Notes under the pieces: model-generated
Databases searched by the model: none
The model's input: the letters and a program-made list of their open reading frames with translations, nothing else
Told to the model about the DNA's origin: nothing
Source of the DNA: Hymenobacter nivis
Lineage (GTDB): Bacteria > Bacteroidota > Bacteroidia > Cytophagales > Hymenobacteraceae
Direction of reading: 5' to 3'
Length of the DNA stretch: 58,823 nucleotides
Assembly (NCBI RefSeq): GCF_006439025.1
Contig: NZ_RCYZ01000007.1
Coordinates: 1-58,823 of the forward strand
Translations under genes and position numbers: made by a program
Shown: piece after piece, positions 49,651 through 57,142 of the stretch
Layout of the letters: each line of letters starts with the position of its first letter
How positions within the stretch are numbered: the first letter of the stretch is position 1

Positions 49651-51633
49651 TTGACCGAAACTACCCTCCCCCCCACCGACCCCTACGCCATCGAGAAAGA
49701 GCTTCGCCAGGTGCAGGCCCTGATGAAGCTGGAGCAGCAGGAAGACCTGGTGCAGTTCAAACTCAAAAACGCCAAGGCCAGCATTCAGGAGCGCCAGCAG
49801 CGCGGCCTCACTTGGTACCCGGTCACCATCACCAAGGAAGACGTGGGCTTCGGCGGCAAGGTGGTGCTGGAGCTTGAGCGCCCCGCCGGCCAGCAGGGCC
49901 TGCACCTGTTTCAGGTGGGCAAAAACGCCTCGCTCTTCGGCAACGTGCCCGGGCGCGCTGCCACCGACCGCCCCACCCTGAGCGGCGTGATTACCAGCGT
50001 GCGGCGCAACAAGCTGCTGCTGGCCACCACCAAGGAAGACCTGCCCGACTGGGTGACCGAGGGACACAAGCTGGGCATCGACCTCACCTTTGACGAGGTG
50101 AGCTACCGCGAGATGGACTTTGCCCTGGGCAAGGTGATGGGGGCCTACGGCGACCGCCTGGCCGAGCTGCGCGACATCCTGCTGGGCGCCAAGCCCGCCC
50201 GCTTCCGCGCCGAAAAGCCCGACGATATTTTCTACCCCAGCCCACTCAACGACTCGCAGCAGGCCGCCGTGCGCCACGTGCTGGCGGCCCACGACGTGGC
50301 CATCGTGCACGGCCCCCCCGGCACGGGCAAAACCACCACGCTGGTGCAGGCCATCCTGGAAACCATCCGGCGCGAGCGGCGCGTGCTGGTGTGCGCGCCC
50401 AGCAACACGGCCGTGGACTTGCTGACCGAAAAGCTGGCCGAGCGCGGCGTCAACGTCATCCGCATGGGCAACCCTTCGCGCGTGTCGGACCTACTCTTGG
50501 AGCACACGCTCGACGCCCAGGTGATGGCCCACAAGAGCTACAACGAGCTGCGCAGCATGCGCCAAACCGCCGAGCAGTACCGCGAAACGGCCAGCAAGCA
50601 CGTGCGCAACTACGGCTACGAGGAGATGCAGCAGCGCCGCATGCTGAAGGAAGAAGCCAAAATGCTGCACCAGCAGGCCGACGACCTGGAGCGCTACATC
50701 ACCGAAGACCTCTTGGAGCAGGTGCAGGTGATAACGTGCACGCTGGTCGGCGCTTCCAACCGCAACATTCGGCACCTCACCTACGAAACGGTGTTCATCG
50801 ACGAGGCCGCCCAGGCCCTGGAGCCGGGCTGCTGGATTCCCATCAGCAAGGCCCAGCGCGTGGTGCTGGCCGGCGACCACCACCAGCTGCCGCCCACCGT
50901 GAAGAGCGAAAAGGCGGGGGCCCTGCGCGAAACGCTGTTCGAGAAAGCCATTAAGCGCCAGCCCGCGGCGGCCCGGATGCTGACGGTGCAATACCGCATG
51001 CACGAGCAGATCATGCAGTTCAGCTCCGACGAGTTTTACGACGGCCGCCTGACGGCCTACGCCACCGTGGCCCACGCCGGCCTGGAGGCCTACGACCTGC
51101 GCTTCGCCCCCGACCTGCCGGTGGAATTCCTCGACACGGCGGGCTTCGGCTTCACCGAAATCACCATCCCCGAGAGCCGCTCCACGGCCAACCCCGAGGA
51201 GGCCGACCTGCTCCTCAAGCGCCTGGCCCAGCTGCTGGAGCCCTACGACCCCGCCGACCACGAGGACGACCTGCTCAGCATCGGCGTCATTGCCCCCTAC
51301 CGCGCCCAAATCAACTACTTGAAGGATGCGGTGGAGGAAAACGACGAGCTGAACGGCCTGATGGCCCACCGGATGCTGAGCATCGGCACCGTCGATTCGT
51401 TCCAGGGCCAGGAGCGCGACATCATCGCCATCAGCCTCACGCGCAGCAACAACCACGGCGAAATCGGCTTCCTCAGCGACGTGCGCCGCATGAACGTGGG
51501 CATGACCCGCGCCCGCCGCAAGCTGCTGCTTGTGGGCGACTCCAGCACGCTCAGCGCCAACCCGTTCTTTAAGCGCCTGCTGGCCTACATCGAAAGCATC
51601 GGCGGCTACCGCACGGCTTGGGAGCTGGCGTAA
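49651..51633 (+). CDS. SF1 DNA/RNA helicase, IGHMBP2-like
   Basis: A 660-residue cytosolic SF1B helicase close in architecture to IGHMBP2/SMUBP-2. It starts at TTG 49651 (TETTLPPTDPYAIEKELRQV). An N-terminal OB-like 1B region (~40-165) precedes the helicase core. Motifs: PLNDSQQAAV (Q motif), VHGPPGTGKTTTL (Walker A, ~223), CAPSNTAVDLL, VFIDEAAQALEPG (~384), LAGDHHQLPPTV, VQYRMHEQIMQF, GVIAPYRAQI, GTVDSFQGQERDIIAISLTRSN and NVGMTRARRKLLLVGD. A helical insertion (MRQTAEQYRETASKHVRNYG, ~305-350) is the family stalk. It is the second SF1 helicase in the window. Role: DNA repair or replication-transcription conflict. Confidence 0.95.
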   Translation: MTETTLPPTDPYAIEKELRQVQALMKLEQQEDLVQFKLKNAKASIQERQQRGLTWYPVTITKEDVGFGGKVVLELERPAGQQGLHLFQVGKNASLFGNVPGRAATDRPTLSGVITSVRRNKLLLATTKEDLPDWVTEGHKLGIDLTFDEVSYREMDFALGKVMGAYGDRLAELRDILLGAKPARFRAEKPDDIFYPSPLNDSQQAAVRHVLAAHDVAIVHGPPGTGKTTTLVQAILETIRRERRVLVCAPSNTAVDLLTEKLAERGVNVIRMGNPSRVSDLLLEHTLDAQVMAHKSYNELRSMRQTAEQYRETASKHVRNYGYEEMQQRRMLKEEAKMLHQQADDLERYITEDLLEQVQVITCTLVGASNRNIRHLTYETVFIDEAAQALEPGCWIPISKAQRVVLAGDHHQLPPTVKSEKAGALRETLFEKAIKRQPAAARMLTVQYRMHEQIMQFSSDEFYDGRLTAYATVAHAGLEAYDLRFAPDLPVEFLDTAGFGFTEITIPESRSTANPEEADLLLKRLAQLLEPYDPADHEDDLLSIGVIAPYRAQINYLKDAVEENDELNGLMAHRMLSIGTVDSFQGQERDIIAISLTRSNNHGEIGFLSDVRRMNVGMTRARRKLLLVGDSSTLSANPFFKRLLAYIESIGGYRTAWELA

Positions 51634-51727
51634 ATAGTTGCTATGCCGGCGATTCAACCCGATAATCTTTGCCGACTCGCCATTCACTCACCCACCGGCG
51701 GCAGCCATTATCACAACTGAGTAAACC

Positions 51728-51767
51728 AAAAGCGCCCCCACGTGAATTATCACGTGGGGGCGCTTTT
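51728..51767. terminator. Bidirectional rho-independent terminator
   Basis: Perfect 17-bp arms (51728-51744 with 51751-51767) around the 6-nt loop AATTAT, with A/T runs at both outer ends. It lies between the convergent helicase and fasciclin genes and can terminate both. Confidence 0.92.
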
Positions 51768-51875
51768 GTGTTGCTGTCCGGAACAGGAAGCTGTTGTAAG
51801 TGCTTGCAGTCTACTTTTTAAAATACTTAGAACAGCTGACAACAGAGGTTATCGGCTCAGCAAAACCGGAAGAAT

Positions 51876-52490
51876 CTACTGGGGCATCAACACCTTGTTG
51901 ATTACGTGCGTCACGCCATTGCTCGATTTCACATCAGCTTTGACGACGGTAGCACCGTTTACAGTCACGGTGGTACCCACAACGCTAACCTTCAGTTTTT
52001 TACCATCAACAGTGGTCAACTCCTGGCCATCCTTCAAATCGGCGGCCATCACGTTGCCCGGCACGACGTGGTACGTCAGAATGCTGGCCAGCTTTGCTTT
52101 GTTCTCGGGCTTCAGCAGGTTGTCCAACGTGCCGGCGGGCAAAGCGTCGAAAGCTTCGTTGGTGGGGGCGAATACCGTGTAAGGGCCACCGCTGGTAGCC
52201 TTATCGGCAAGGCCGGAGGCTTTCAAGGCGGCGGTGAGGGTGCTCATTTGCGGCACAGCGGTGGCATTTTCGGCCAGGTTTTTCCCGCTTGTGTCGTCCA
52301 TGCCCATCTTGTTGTCACCACTCGTGGCCGGGTCGGTAGTTGTTGCCGGGGCGGTAGTCGTCGCCGTGGAATCCGTCGCTGCTGCGTCGGTAGTGGCAGT
52401 GGTGCTGGAGCAACCTGCGCCGCCAAATGCCAATGCTGAGGCGACAAATACGGTGGCCAAGGTGCGAAGTGAGGAGTTTGCCGAAATCAT
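51876..52490 (-). CDS. Fasciclin domain lipoprotein
   Basis: A 204-residue protein with a lipoprotein signal (MISANSSLRTLATVFVASALAFGGAGC; lipobox GAGC). A Thr/Ala-rich linker (~28-75) is followed by one FAS1 domain (~80-204): QMSTLTAALKASGLADK, GPYTVFAPTNEAFDALPAGT, LTYHVVPGNVMAADLKDG and the end VTHVINKVLMPQ. FAS1 lipoproteins mediate cell-surface adhesion. The base composition is lower in GC than the neighbours. It is convergent with the helicase gene across a terminator. Confidence 0.94.
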   Translation of the reverse strand: MISANSSLRTLATVFVASALAFGGAGCSSTTATTDAAATDSTATTTAPATTTDPATSGDNKMGMDDTSGKNLAENATAVPQMSTLTAALKASGLADKATSGGPYTVFAPTNEAFDALPAGTLDNLLKPENKAKLASILTYHVVPGNVMAADLKDGQELTTVDGKKLKVSVVGTTVTVNGATVVKADVKSSNGVTHVINKVLMPQ

Positions 52491-52697
52491 CTTTATGTAG
52501 AAAAAGTGAAGTTTTTAATTATCAGATTCATAAAACGGAGCACGGCACGTATTGTTTAGAAATTTATTCTTGGTGCAGCCCGTATGTAAACCAGCCACTT
52601 GCTAAATCACACTGACCAGCGGAAGCTAAATCGGAAGAAGCAAGTTGGTAGGCAATCAATCATTGCGCCTCTTAATGCTGCCGAATCAGCGGCCTAC

Positions 52698-53882
52698 CTA
52701 CGGCAGGTCAATCACCGATTCCGTGTGCGGGGCGTCCGATTTCGTGTTCACGAAGTGCTTGTTGGGATTGTCGTAGTTGGAGATGTACAGGCGCTTGCCT
52801 TTGAGCAGCACCTCGGCGGGCTGGTCGAGTTTGCCGCCGGCACCGTCGGTATCGGGGTTTTGGGCCAGCGTGCTTACACTGTTATTCTTTAGGTTGATGA
52901 CGAAAATGGCGTTTTGCCGGGCCCCGGTCACGTAGGCTTTGTCGGTGGCACGGTCAATTATGAGGCCGTCGATGCAGGTAATCTTGTCGCCGGTCAGGGC
53001 CACGGCTTCCTGCTTGGCGAAGGTGCCGTCGGGCTTGAGGCTCACTTTGTAGAAGCTGCCGTCGCCGAACGAGCCGGTGTAGAGGTTGCCCTGGCTGTCG
53101 TAGTCGAGGCCGTCGGCGCCGTTGTCCACGCCGGTCTCGTTTACAGTAGTCGTGAACATGGCCAGCACGTGCGGGTCCTTGGTTTTGGGCTTGAGGTGCA
53201 GGGGCCCCCCGGGCTTCTTCAGCTCGCTGAGGGTGAAGCGCATGATGGCGCTGCCCTTGGTATTACCGGGCATATCCCACTGGCTGTCCGTCACATACAA
53301 GTTATTGCCCTTCCACACCACGCCGTTGGCCAGCGCAAAGCTGTCCACCACAGTTTCGATGGTGCCGGGCTGGCCGTTTTTCAGGTTGATGCGCATGAGG
53401 CGCGACACGTATTTCTTGCTGTTTTCGTACTGGTTTTCGGCGTAGTACACGTTGCCGTCGGGGCCAAAAGCCAGGTCCATCGGCGCGGCTTTTTGGGTGG
53501 TGGGCTCCACGGGCAGCTTGGCGGCGAAGGGCTTGTAGGTATTGCCCACAATCTCAACAATGGATGCGGGCTTGCTATTGTCGGCCAGGTTGGGAATGGA
53601 AAGCAACAGGCGGCCGCCGGGGCCCAAAGCGAGGCCGTCGGGCGTGTTGTGCGAATCGGGCAGCGTAAGCAGTAGCTGCGGGTTGCCAATGGTGGTAACC
53701 GAGCCGGCGGGCACGCCCATCGTGTCGGCCGAAGCCGTTTTCGAGGCTGCCGAGTCGGTTTGCACCACGGCTTCCTTGTTCACGGCCTGGTCCTGGGTTT
53801 GGGGCGGGTTGGACTGGCAGGCGGGCAGCAGTGCGCCGCCCAGCAGCAGGGCTGCCAGCGAGTTACGGGTTGAGTGGGACAT
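52698..53882 (-). CDS. SMP-30/gluconolactonase-like lipoprotein
   Basis: A 394-residue lipoprotein starting at ATG 53882 (a TTG just upstream is not needed), with signal SHSTRNSLAALLLGGALLPAC. The mature part is a six-bladed propeller of the SMP-30/NHL type: DGLALGPGGRLLLSIPN, APMDLAFGPDGNVYYAENQYEN, NGVVWKGNNLYVTDSQWDMPG, DNGADGLDYDSQGNLYTGSFGDGSFY, ITCIDGLIIDRATDKAYVTGARQNAIFVIN and LYISNYDNPN. Ca-binding Glu/Asn/Asp residues of lactonases are partly recognisable. It may hydrolyse a sugar lactone in the periplasm or simply bind ligands. It is convergent with no neighbour and is likely monocistronic. Confidence 0.9.
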   Translation of the reverse strand: MSHSTRNSLAALLLGGALLPACQSNPPQTQDQAVNKEAVVQTDSAASKTASADTMGVPAGSVTTIGNPQLLLTLPDSHNTPDGLALGPGGRLLLSIPNLADNSKPASIVEIVGNTYKPFAAKLPVEPTTQKAAPMDLAFGPDGNVYYAENQYENSKKYVSRLMRINLKNGQPGTIETVVDSFALANGVVWKGNNLYVTDSQWDMPGNTKGSAIMRFTLSELKKPGGPLHLKPKTKDPHVLAMFTTTVNETGVDNGADGLDYDSQGNLYTGSFGDGSFYKVSLKPDGTFAKQEAVALTGDKITCIDGLIIDRATDKAYVTGARQNAIFVINLKNNSVSTLAQNPDTDGAGGKLDQPAEVLLKGKRLYISNYDNPNKHFVNTKSDAPHTESVIDLP

Positions 53883-54322
53883 CAAAAGGAATGGAAAGTG
53901 TTGGGCGGGGCCCCAGCGGTTAATTGGAAGCGGGTACGCACGGTTTTGGGGCTGGGTTGCTGGCCCGTCGCCGCCCAGCGGCCCGGCGTGGCCCTAGCGT
54001 TGAGGCTGGAGAACACTGGCCCAAAACTGCCCCTCCCGCAGGCTCCTCGCTAGCGCGCGCCGGTGGCGTGAGGCTCAGCGCAAACCTAAAAGCGGCGCTG
54101 GCGCAGTTTCGGGGTTCGTGGACGGTAGCGGGGATTTTGTAGTTTGCGCTGCCTACGCTGAAGCTGGTGGCAACGCCGCTGGGCTAATCCGGGCGCGTGG
54201 CTTGCGGCCGGTACGTTTTTTATCCTAAGCCGGGGCCCCGGCGCGGCGCGACCGGGCGGGCTTGCCTTTCTTTGCAGCGCCGTCCGGCGGACGGCTTTTA
54301 TTCTCTTCCTACCCCCTTCCCA
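53883..54322. other. 440-bp gene-free divergent region
   Basis: Between the SMP-30-like lipoprotein (minus) and the FKBP gene (plus). No coding frame looks real. It contains a GGGGCCCC copy, a short CTAGCGCGCGCCGG stretch near 54050, and a TTTCTTTG sequence near 54268-54275 that is two bases off the -7 consensus. I see no large inverted repeat. Confidence 0.5.
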
Positions 54323-54838
54323 ATGGCTGCCATCTCCCCCAACCAAGTCGTCACCATCACCTACGACCTGAGCGTGACCGACGAAAACCAGGAAAAAGTC
54401 CTCGTCGAATCGGCCGAGGCCGACGCGCCCATGGTCTTCATTTACGGCCAGAGCGGCCTGCCCGAAGAGTTTGAGCGCCAGCTCGACGGCAAGAATGCCG
54501 GCGACACGTTCCAGTTCAGCCTCACCCCCGAGCAGGCCTACGGCGAGTACGACGAGCAGGCGCTGGTCGAAATCCCGAAGGACGTGTTCCTCGTGGACGG
54601 CAAGCTCGACGACGAAATGCTGCAAGAGGGCAACTTCCTGCCCATGGCCGACAACGAAGGCAACCACATGCAAGCCAAGGTGGTAAGCATCGGCGAAAAT
54701 GCCGTGCAGATGGACTTCAACCACCCCCTGGCCGGCATGGTGATGCACTTCGACGGCAAAGTAGCCGACGTGCGCCCCGCCACCGCCGAGGAGCTGGCCC
54801 ACGGCCACGTGCACGGCGAAGGCGGCCACCAGCACTAA
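54323..54838 (+). CDS. slyD: FKBP-type peptidyl-prolyl isomerase, SlyD-like
   Basis: A 171-residue cytosolic prolyl isomerase and chaperone. It starts at ATG 54323 (MAAISPNQVVTITYDLSVTDENQ), the usual SlyD N-terminus. FKBP-fold residues (YGQSGLPEEFERQLDGKNAGDTFQFSLTPEQAYGEYDEQAL), an inserted-in-flap domain, and NHPLAGMVMHFDGKVADVRPAT are all in place. The C-terminal tail HGHVHGEGGHQH is short and His-rich, the metal-binding tail typical of SlyD, though lacking the long Cys-rich extension of E. coli. It is followed by a perfect terminator and a very long hairpin. Confidence 0.95.
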   Translation: MAAISPNQVVTITYDLSVTDENQEKVLVESAEADAPMVFIYGQSGLPEEFERQLDGKNAGDTFQFSLTPEQAYGEYDEQALVEIPKDVFLVDGKLDDEMLQEGNFLPMADNEGNHMQAKVVSIGENAVQMDFNHPLAGMVMHFDGKVADVRPATAEELAHGHVHGEGGHQH

Positions 54839-54874
54839 GCCCCTTGGAGCCCCCAGGGCCCCCAATGAATGCGC

Positions 54875-54912
54875 AAACGAGCGGCTCGCCAATGGCGGGC
54901 CGCTCGTTTTTT
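54875..54912 (+). terminator. Rho-independent terminator of the FKBP gene
   Basis: An 11-bp perfect stem (54875-54885 with 54899-54909), with an inner CGCC/GGCG pair, followed by T-rich sequence. It lies 37 bp after the FKBP stop. Confidence 0.9.
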
Positions 54913-54923
54913 TGGGCGGTTTA

Positions 54924-55027
54924 GGGCCTTAGGTCTGTACCGCCAAGCTGTGCTTGGCCTTGCCCCCGGGGCCCTGGGGCAGCATAGGCAAGGCCAAGCA
55001 CAGCTTGGCGGTACAGACCTAAGGCCC
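54924..55027. repeat. Perfect 41-bp inverted repeat overlapping the ACP phosphodiesterase stop
   Basis: Arms 54924-54964 and 54987-55027 are perfect reverse complements around a 22-nt loop that carries GGGGCCC and CTGGGGC. The right arm contains the TAG stop of the following minus-strand gene (55019-55021). It lies between that gene and the FKBP terminator. Confidence 0.8.
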
Positions 55028-55627
55028 CGGGTAGCCGGCCGCGGCATAGGCTTGCAGCGCCGGGAAAAACTCTTGGAAATCGGCCTGGTACTCATCGTAG
55101 TCAGCCAGCAGCGTGGCCCCGCCCCGCTCCAGGCCCGAGCCGGGCGAGGCGCGGCGGCTGAGGCCGGTTAGGGCCCGGGCCACGCCCGCCACTTCGGCGT
55201 AGTGGCCCAGCCAGTCGTGCTGCACCAGGTGCGGGAAAAACTGCTGCACCCGGGCCGGAAACTCGGCCTGCCGGGCCCCCAGCTGGGCGTACACGCGGCG
55301 GGTGAAATCGGGCAGCGGCTCGGTTGAGAAATCGGCGAAGTTGCGGGCCAGAAAGTGGTCGAAAAACACGTCGCTTACCACGCCTGCGTACTTGCCGTGG
55401 CCGGCCAGGCGCAGGCGGGCCGTGGCGCGCCGCACCACCGGGTGCTGGTCGGTGAAGGCGTCGATGGCGCGGTGCTGGCGGATGCCGGCCTGCACGCCGG
55501 GCGCGTGGGCGTAGGCTTCGAGGCGGCGGCCGGGCACGGCATCGGCCACGAACTGGCCCACGAGGCGGTCGGCGTAGGCGGCGGCGTGGGGCGGGCCGGC
55601 GAGGAAAAGGTGGGCCAGGAAGTTCAT
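55019..55627 (-). CDS. acpH: Acyl carrier protein phosphodiesterase (AcpH/DUF479)
   Basis: Removes the phosphopantetheine arm from holo-acyl carrier protein. The 202-residue protein starts at ATG 55627 (MNFLAHLFLAG), the invariant family N-terminus. HD-type residues: HLFLAGP, LVGQFVADAVPG, GIRQHRAIDAFTDQHPVVRRA, GKYAGVVSDVFFDHFLARNF and LVQHDWLGHYAE, all family landmarks. The stop lies inside the 41-bp inverted repeat. In E. coli it acts alone, and here too no ACP gene is adjacent. Confidence 0.94.
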   Translation of the reverse strand: MNFLAHLFLAGPPHAAAYADRLVGQFVADAVPGRRLEAYAHAPGVQAGIRQHRAIDAFTDQHPVVRRATARLRLAGHGKYAGVVSDVFFDHFLARNFADFSTEPLPDFTRRVYAQLGARQAEFPARVQQFFPHLVQHDWLGHYAEVAGVARALTGLSRRASPGSGLERGGATLLADYDEYQADFQEFFPALQAYAAAGYPGP

Positions 55628-55739
55628 TGGAGGGCGGAAGATAGGGCCCCCGGGGCCCCGGCGCCAACCCCGGCGGGCCGGGGGCCGTACAGAGAAGCCC
55701 GGCCCCACTGGCCGGTTTCCCTCCTAATTTTTCCTTCCC

Positions 55740-56255
55740 ATGTCCGATACGAAAACGCCCGTCACCAACGACCTGAACAAGCTGTTTGATAAAATCAAGG
55801 ATGTGCGCATGGCCATGCTCACCACCTTCGACGAGCAAAACAACCTGCACAGCCGCCCCATGGCCACCATCCGGCCCGAGGCCGACGGCTCGCTCCTGTT
55901 CCTCACCGACGCCCACTCGGCCAAGGTGTACGAACTCAACAAAGACAGCAAAGTGAACCTGAGCTACGCCGACCCGTCGGCCAACATCTACGTGTCGGTA
56001 TCGGGAACGGCCAATGCCTACCGCGACGCCGAAAAGGCCGCCGAACTGTACACCGAGCCCATGCGCGCCTGGTTCCCGAAGGGCAAAGACGACCCGAACA
56101 TCATGATCCTGAAGGTAACCATCACCCAAGGCGAATACTGGGACACGCCCAGCAGCGTGCTCAGCCAGGCCTTCGGCTACGCCCGCGCCGTGGTAACCGG
56201 CGAGGCCAGCAAGGACGATGACGTGAACCAGCACGCCCAGGTAATTGTAAAATAA
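55740..56255 (+). CDS. Pyridoxamine 5'-phosphate oxidase-fold protein (general stress protein 26-like)
   Basis: A 171-residue protein of the split beta-barrel FMN-binding group. It has LFDKIKDVRMAMLTTFDEQNNLHSRPMATIRPEADGSLLFLTD, AHSAKVYELNKDSKVNLSYADPSANIYVSVSGTA and WFPKGKDDPNIMILKVTITQGEYWDTPSS. The pattern is that of general stress protein 26 and related pyridoxamine-oxidase-like proteins, which bind FMN or F420-type cofactors and detoxify reactive species; a true pyridoxamine oxidase is less likely. It is divergent from the ACP phosphodiesterase gene by about 110 bp. A terminator follows it. Confidence 0.94.
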   Translation: MSDTKTPVTNDLNKLFDKIKDVRMAMLTTFDEQNNLHSRPMATIRPEADGSLLFLTDAHSAKVYELNKDSKVNLSYADPSANIYVSVSGTANAYRDAEKAAELYTEPMRAWFPKGKDDPNIMILKVTITQGEYWDTPSSVLSQAFGYARAVVTGEASKDDDVNQHAQVIVK

Positions 56256-56294
56256 GCGCCGGCTCCGGAACACCCGGGGCCCCGTTTGTTTAGG

Positions 56295-56325
56295 AAGGGT
56301 CGGAAGCAATTCCGGCCCTTTTTTG
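56295..56325 (+). terminator. Rho-independent terminator of the PNPOx-fold gene
   Basis: An 11-bp stem with one G-U pair (56295-56305 with 56310-56320), a 4-nt loop and a TTTTTTG run. It lies 40 bp after the stop of the PNPOx-fold gene and rules out starts of the next gene before about 56325. Confidence 0.85.
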
Positions 56326-56369
56326 TGTCTTCTCAGCGCCGGGTTTTCACCGGCTCACGCCCCTCCGCC

Positions 56370-57092
56370 TTGCCCCTTACTACGCTCTCCCTCATCACCT
56401 TGCAGCCCGGCCACGCCCGCTGGGCCCTGGCCCAGATGGGCACCGCTCCGCCGCAGTTGAAGCGCGTGGCGGGCCTGCGCTTCGCCAAGCTGCTGGGCAG
56501 CGGCGCGGGCGGCTTTGGGGCCCTGCCCAACCTGCGCCGCTACGGCCTGATGGCCGTGTGGGACGACGCGGCGGCGGCGGCCGCGTTCTTCGCCCAGCAC
56601 CCGCTCTGGCAGGCCTACCGCGCCCGCGCCGCCGAAACCTGGACCGCCTACCTGGGGCCCCTTAAAGCGCACGGCCTCTGGGACGGCGCCACCCCGTTTG
56701 ACTACCCCGCCGACGCGGCGGCGGGGGCCCCGGCCGCCGCCGGGGGCCCCGTGGCCGTGCTCACCCGCGCCAGCATCCGGTGGTGGAAAACGCCCCGCTT
56801 CTGGCGCTACGTGGCGCCCACCAGCGCGGCCGTGGCGGGGGCCCCGGGCGTGGCGCTGGCCATCGGGCTGGGCGAGTTGCCGGTGGTGCGCCAGGCCACG
56901 TTCAGTGTGTGGCGCTCGGCGGCGGCCATGCAGCAGTACGCCTACCACGACGCCCGTCACCGCGAGGCCATGCGCCTCACCCGCCAGGAAAACTGGTATT
57001 CTGAGGAGCTATTCGCCCGCTTCCAGGTACTGGCCGCCGAAGGCACCGTGGACGGCCGCGACCCGCTGGCCGGACTGTTCGCGGAGGGTTGA
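56370..57092 (+). CDS. Spheroidene monooxygenase-like (CrtA family) protein
   Basis: A 240-residue protein related to the CrtA/spheroidene monooxygenase family, whose members add oxygen to carotenoids. I choose TTG 56370 (PLTTLSLITLQPGHARWAL); GTG 56325 is possible, but the open frame further upstream includes a terminator. Conserved family blocks: LKRVAGLRFAKLLGSGAGGFGALPNLRRYGLMAVWDD, WTAYLGPLKAHGLWDGATPF, VAVLTRASIRWWKTPRFWRYVAP, GVALAIGLGELPVVRQATFSVWRS, MQQYAYHDARHREAMRLTRQENWYSEELFARF. No carotenoid genes lie nearby, but Hymenobacter-type bacteria are pigmented, so the role is plausible. The start codon is uncertain. Confidence 0.85.
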   Translation: MPLTTLSLITLQPGHARWALAQMGTAPPQLKRVAGLRFAKLLGSGAGGFGALPNLRRYGLMAVWDDAAAAAAFFAQHPLWQAYRARAAETWTAYLGPLKAHGLWDGATPFDYPADAAAGAPAAAGGPVAVLTRASIRWWKTPRFWRYVAPTSAAVAGAPGVALAIGLGELPVVRQATFSVWRSAAAMQQYAYHDARHREAMRLTRQENWYSEELFARFQVLAAEGTVDGRDPLAGLFAEG

Positions 57093-57142
57093 TAGCTATT
57101 TCAGGCTGTAAGTTTTAAGCTCAGGCGAGCCTAACTGGAACC

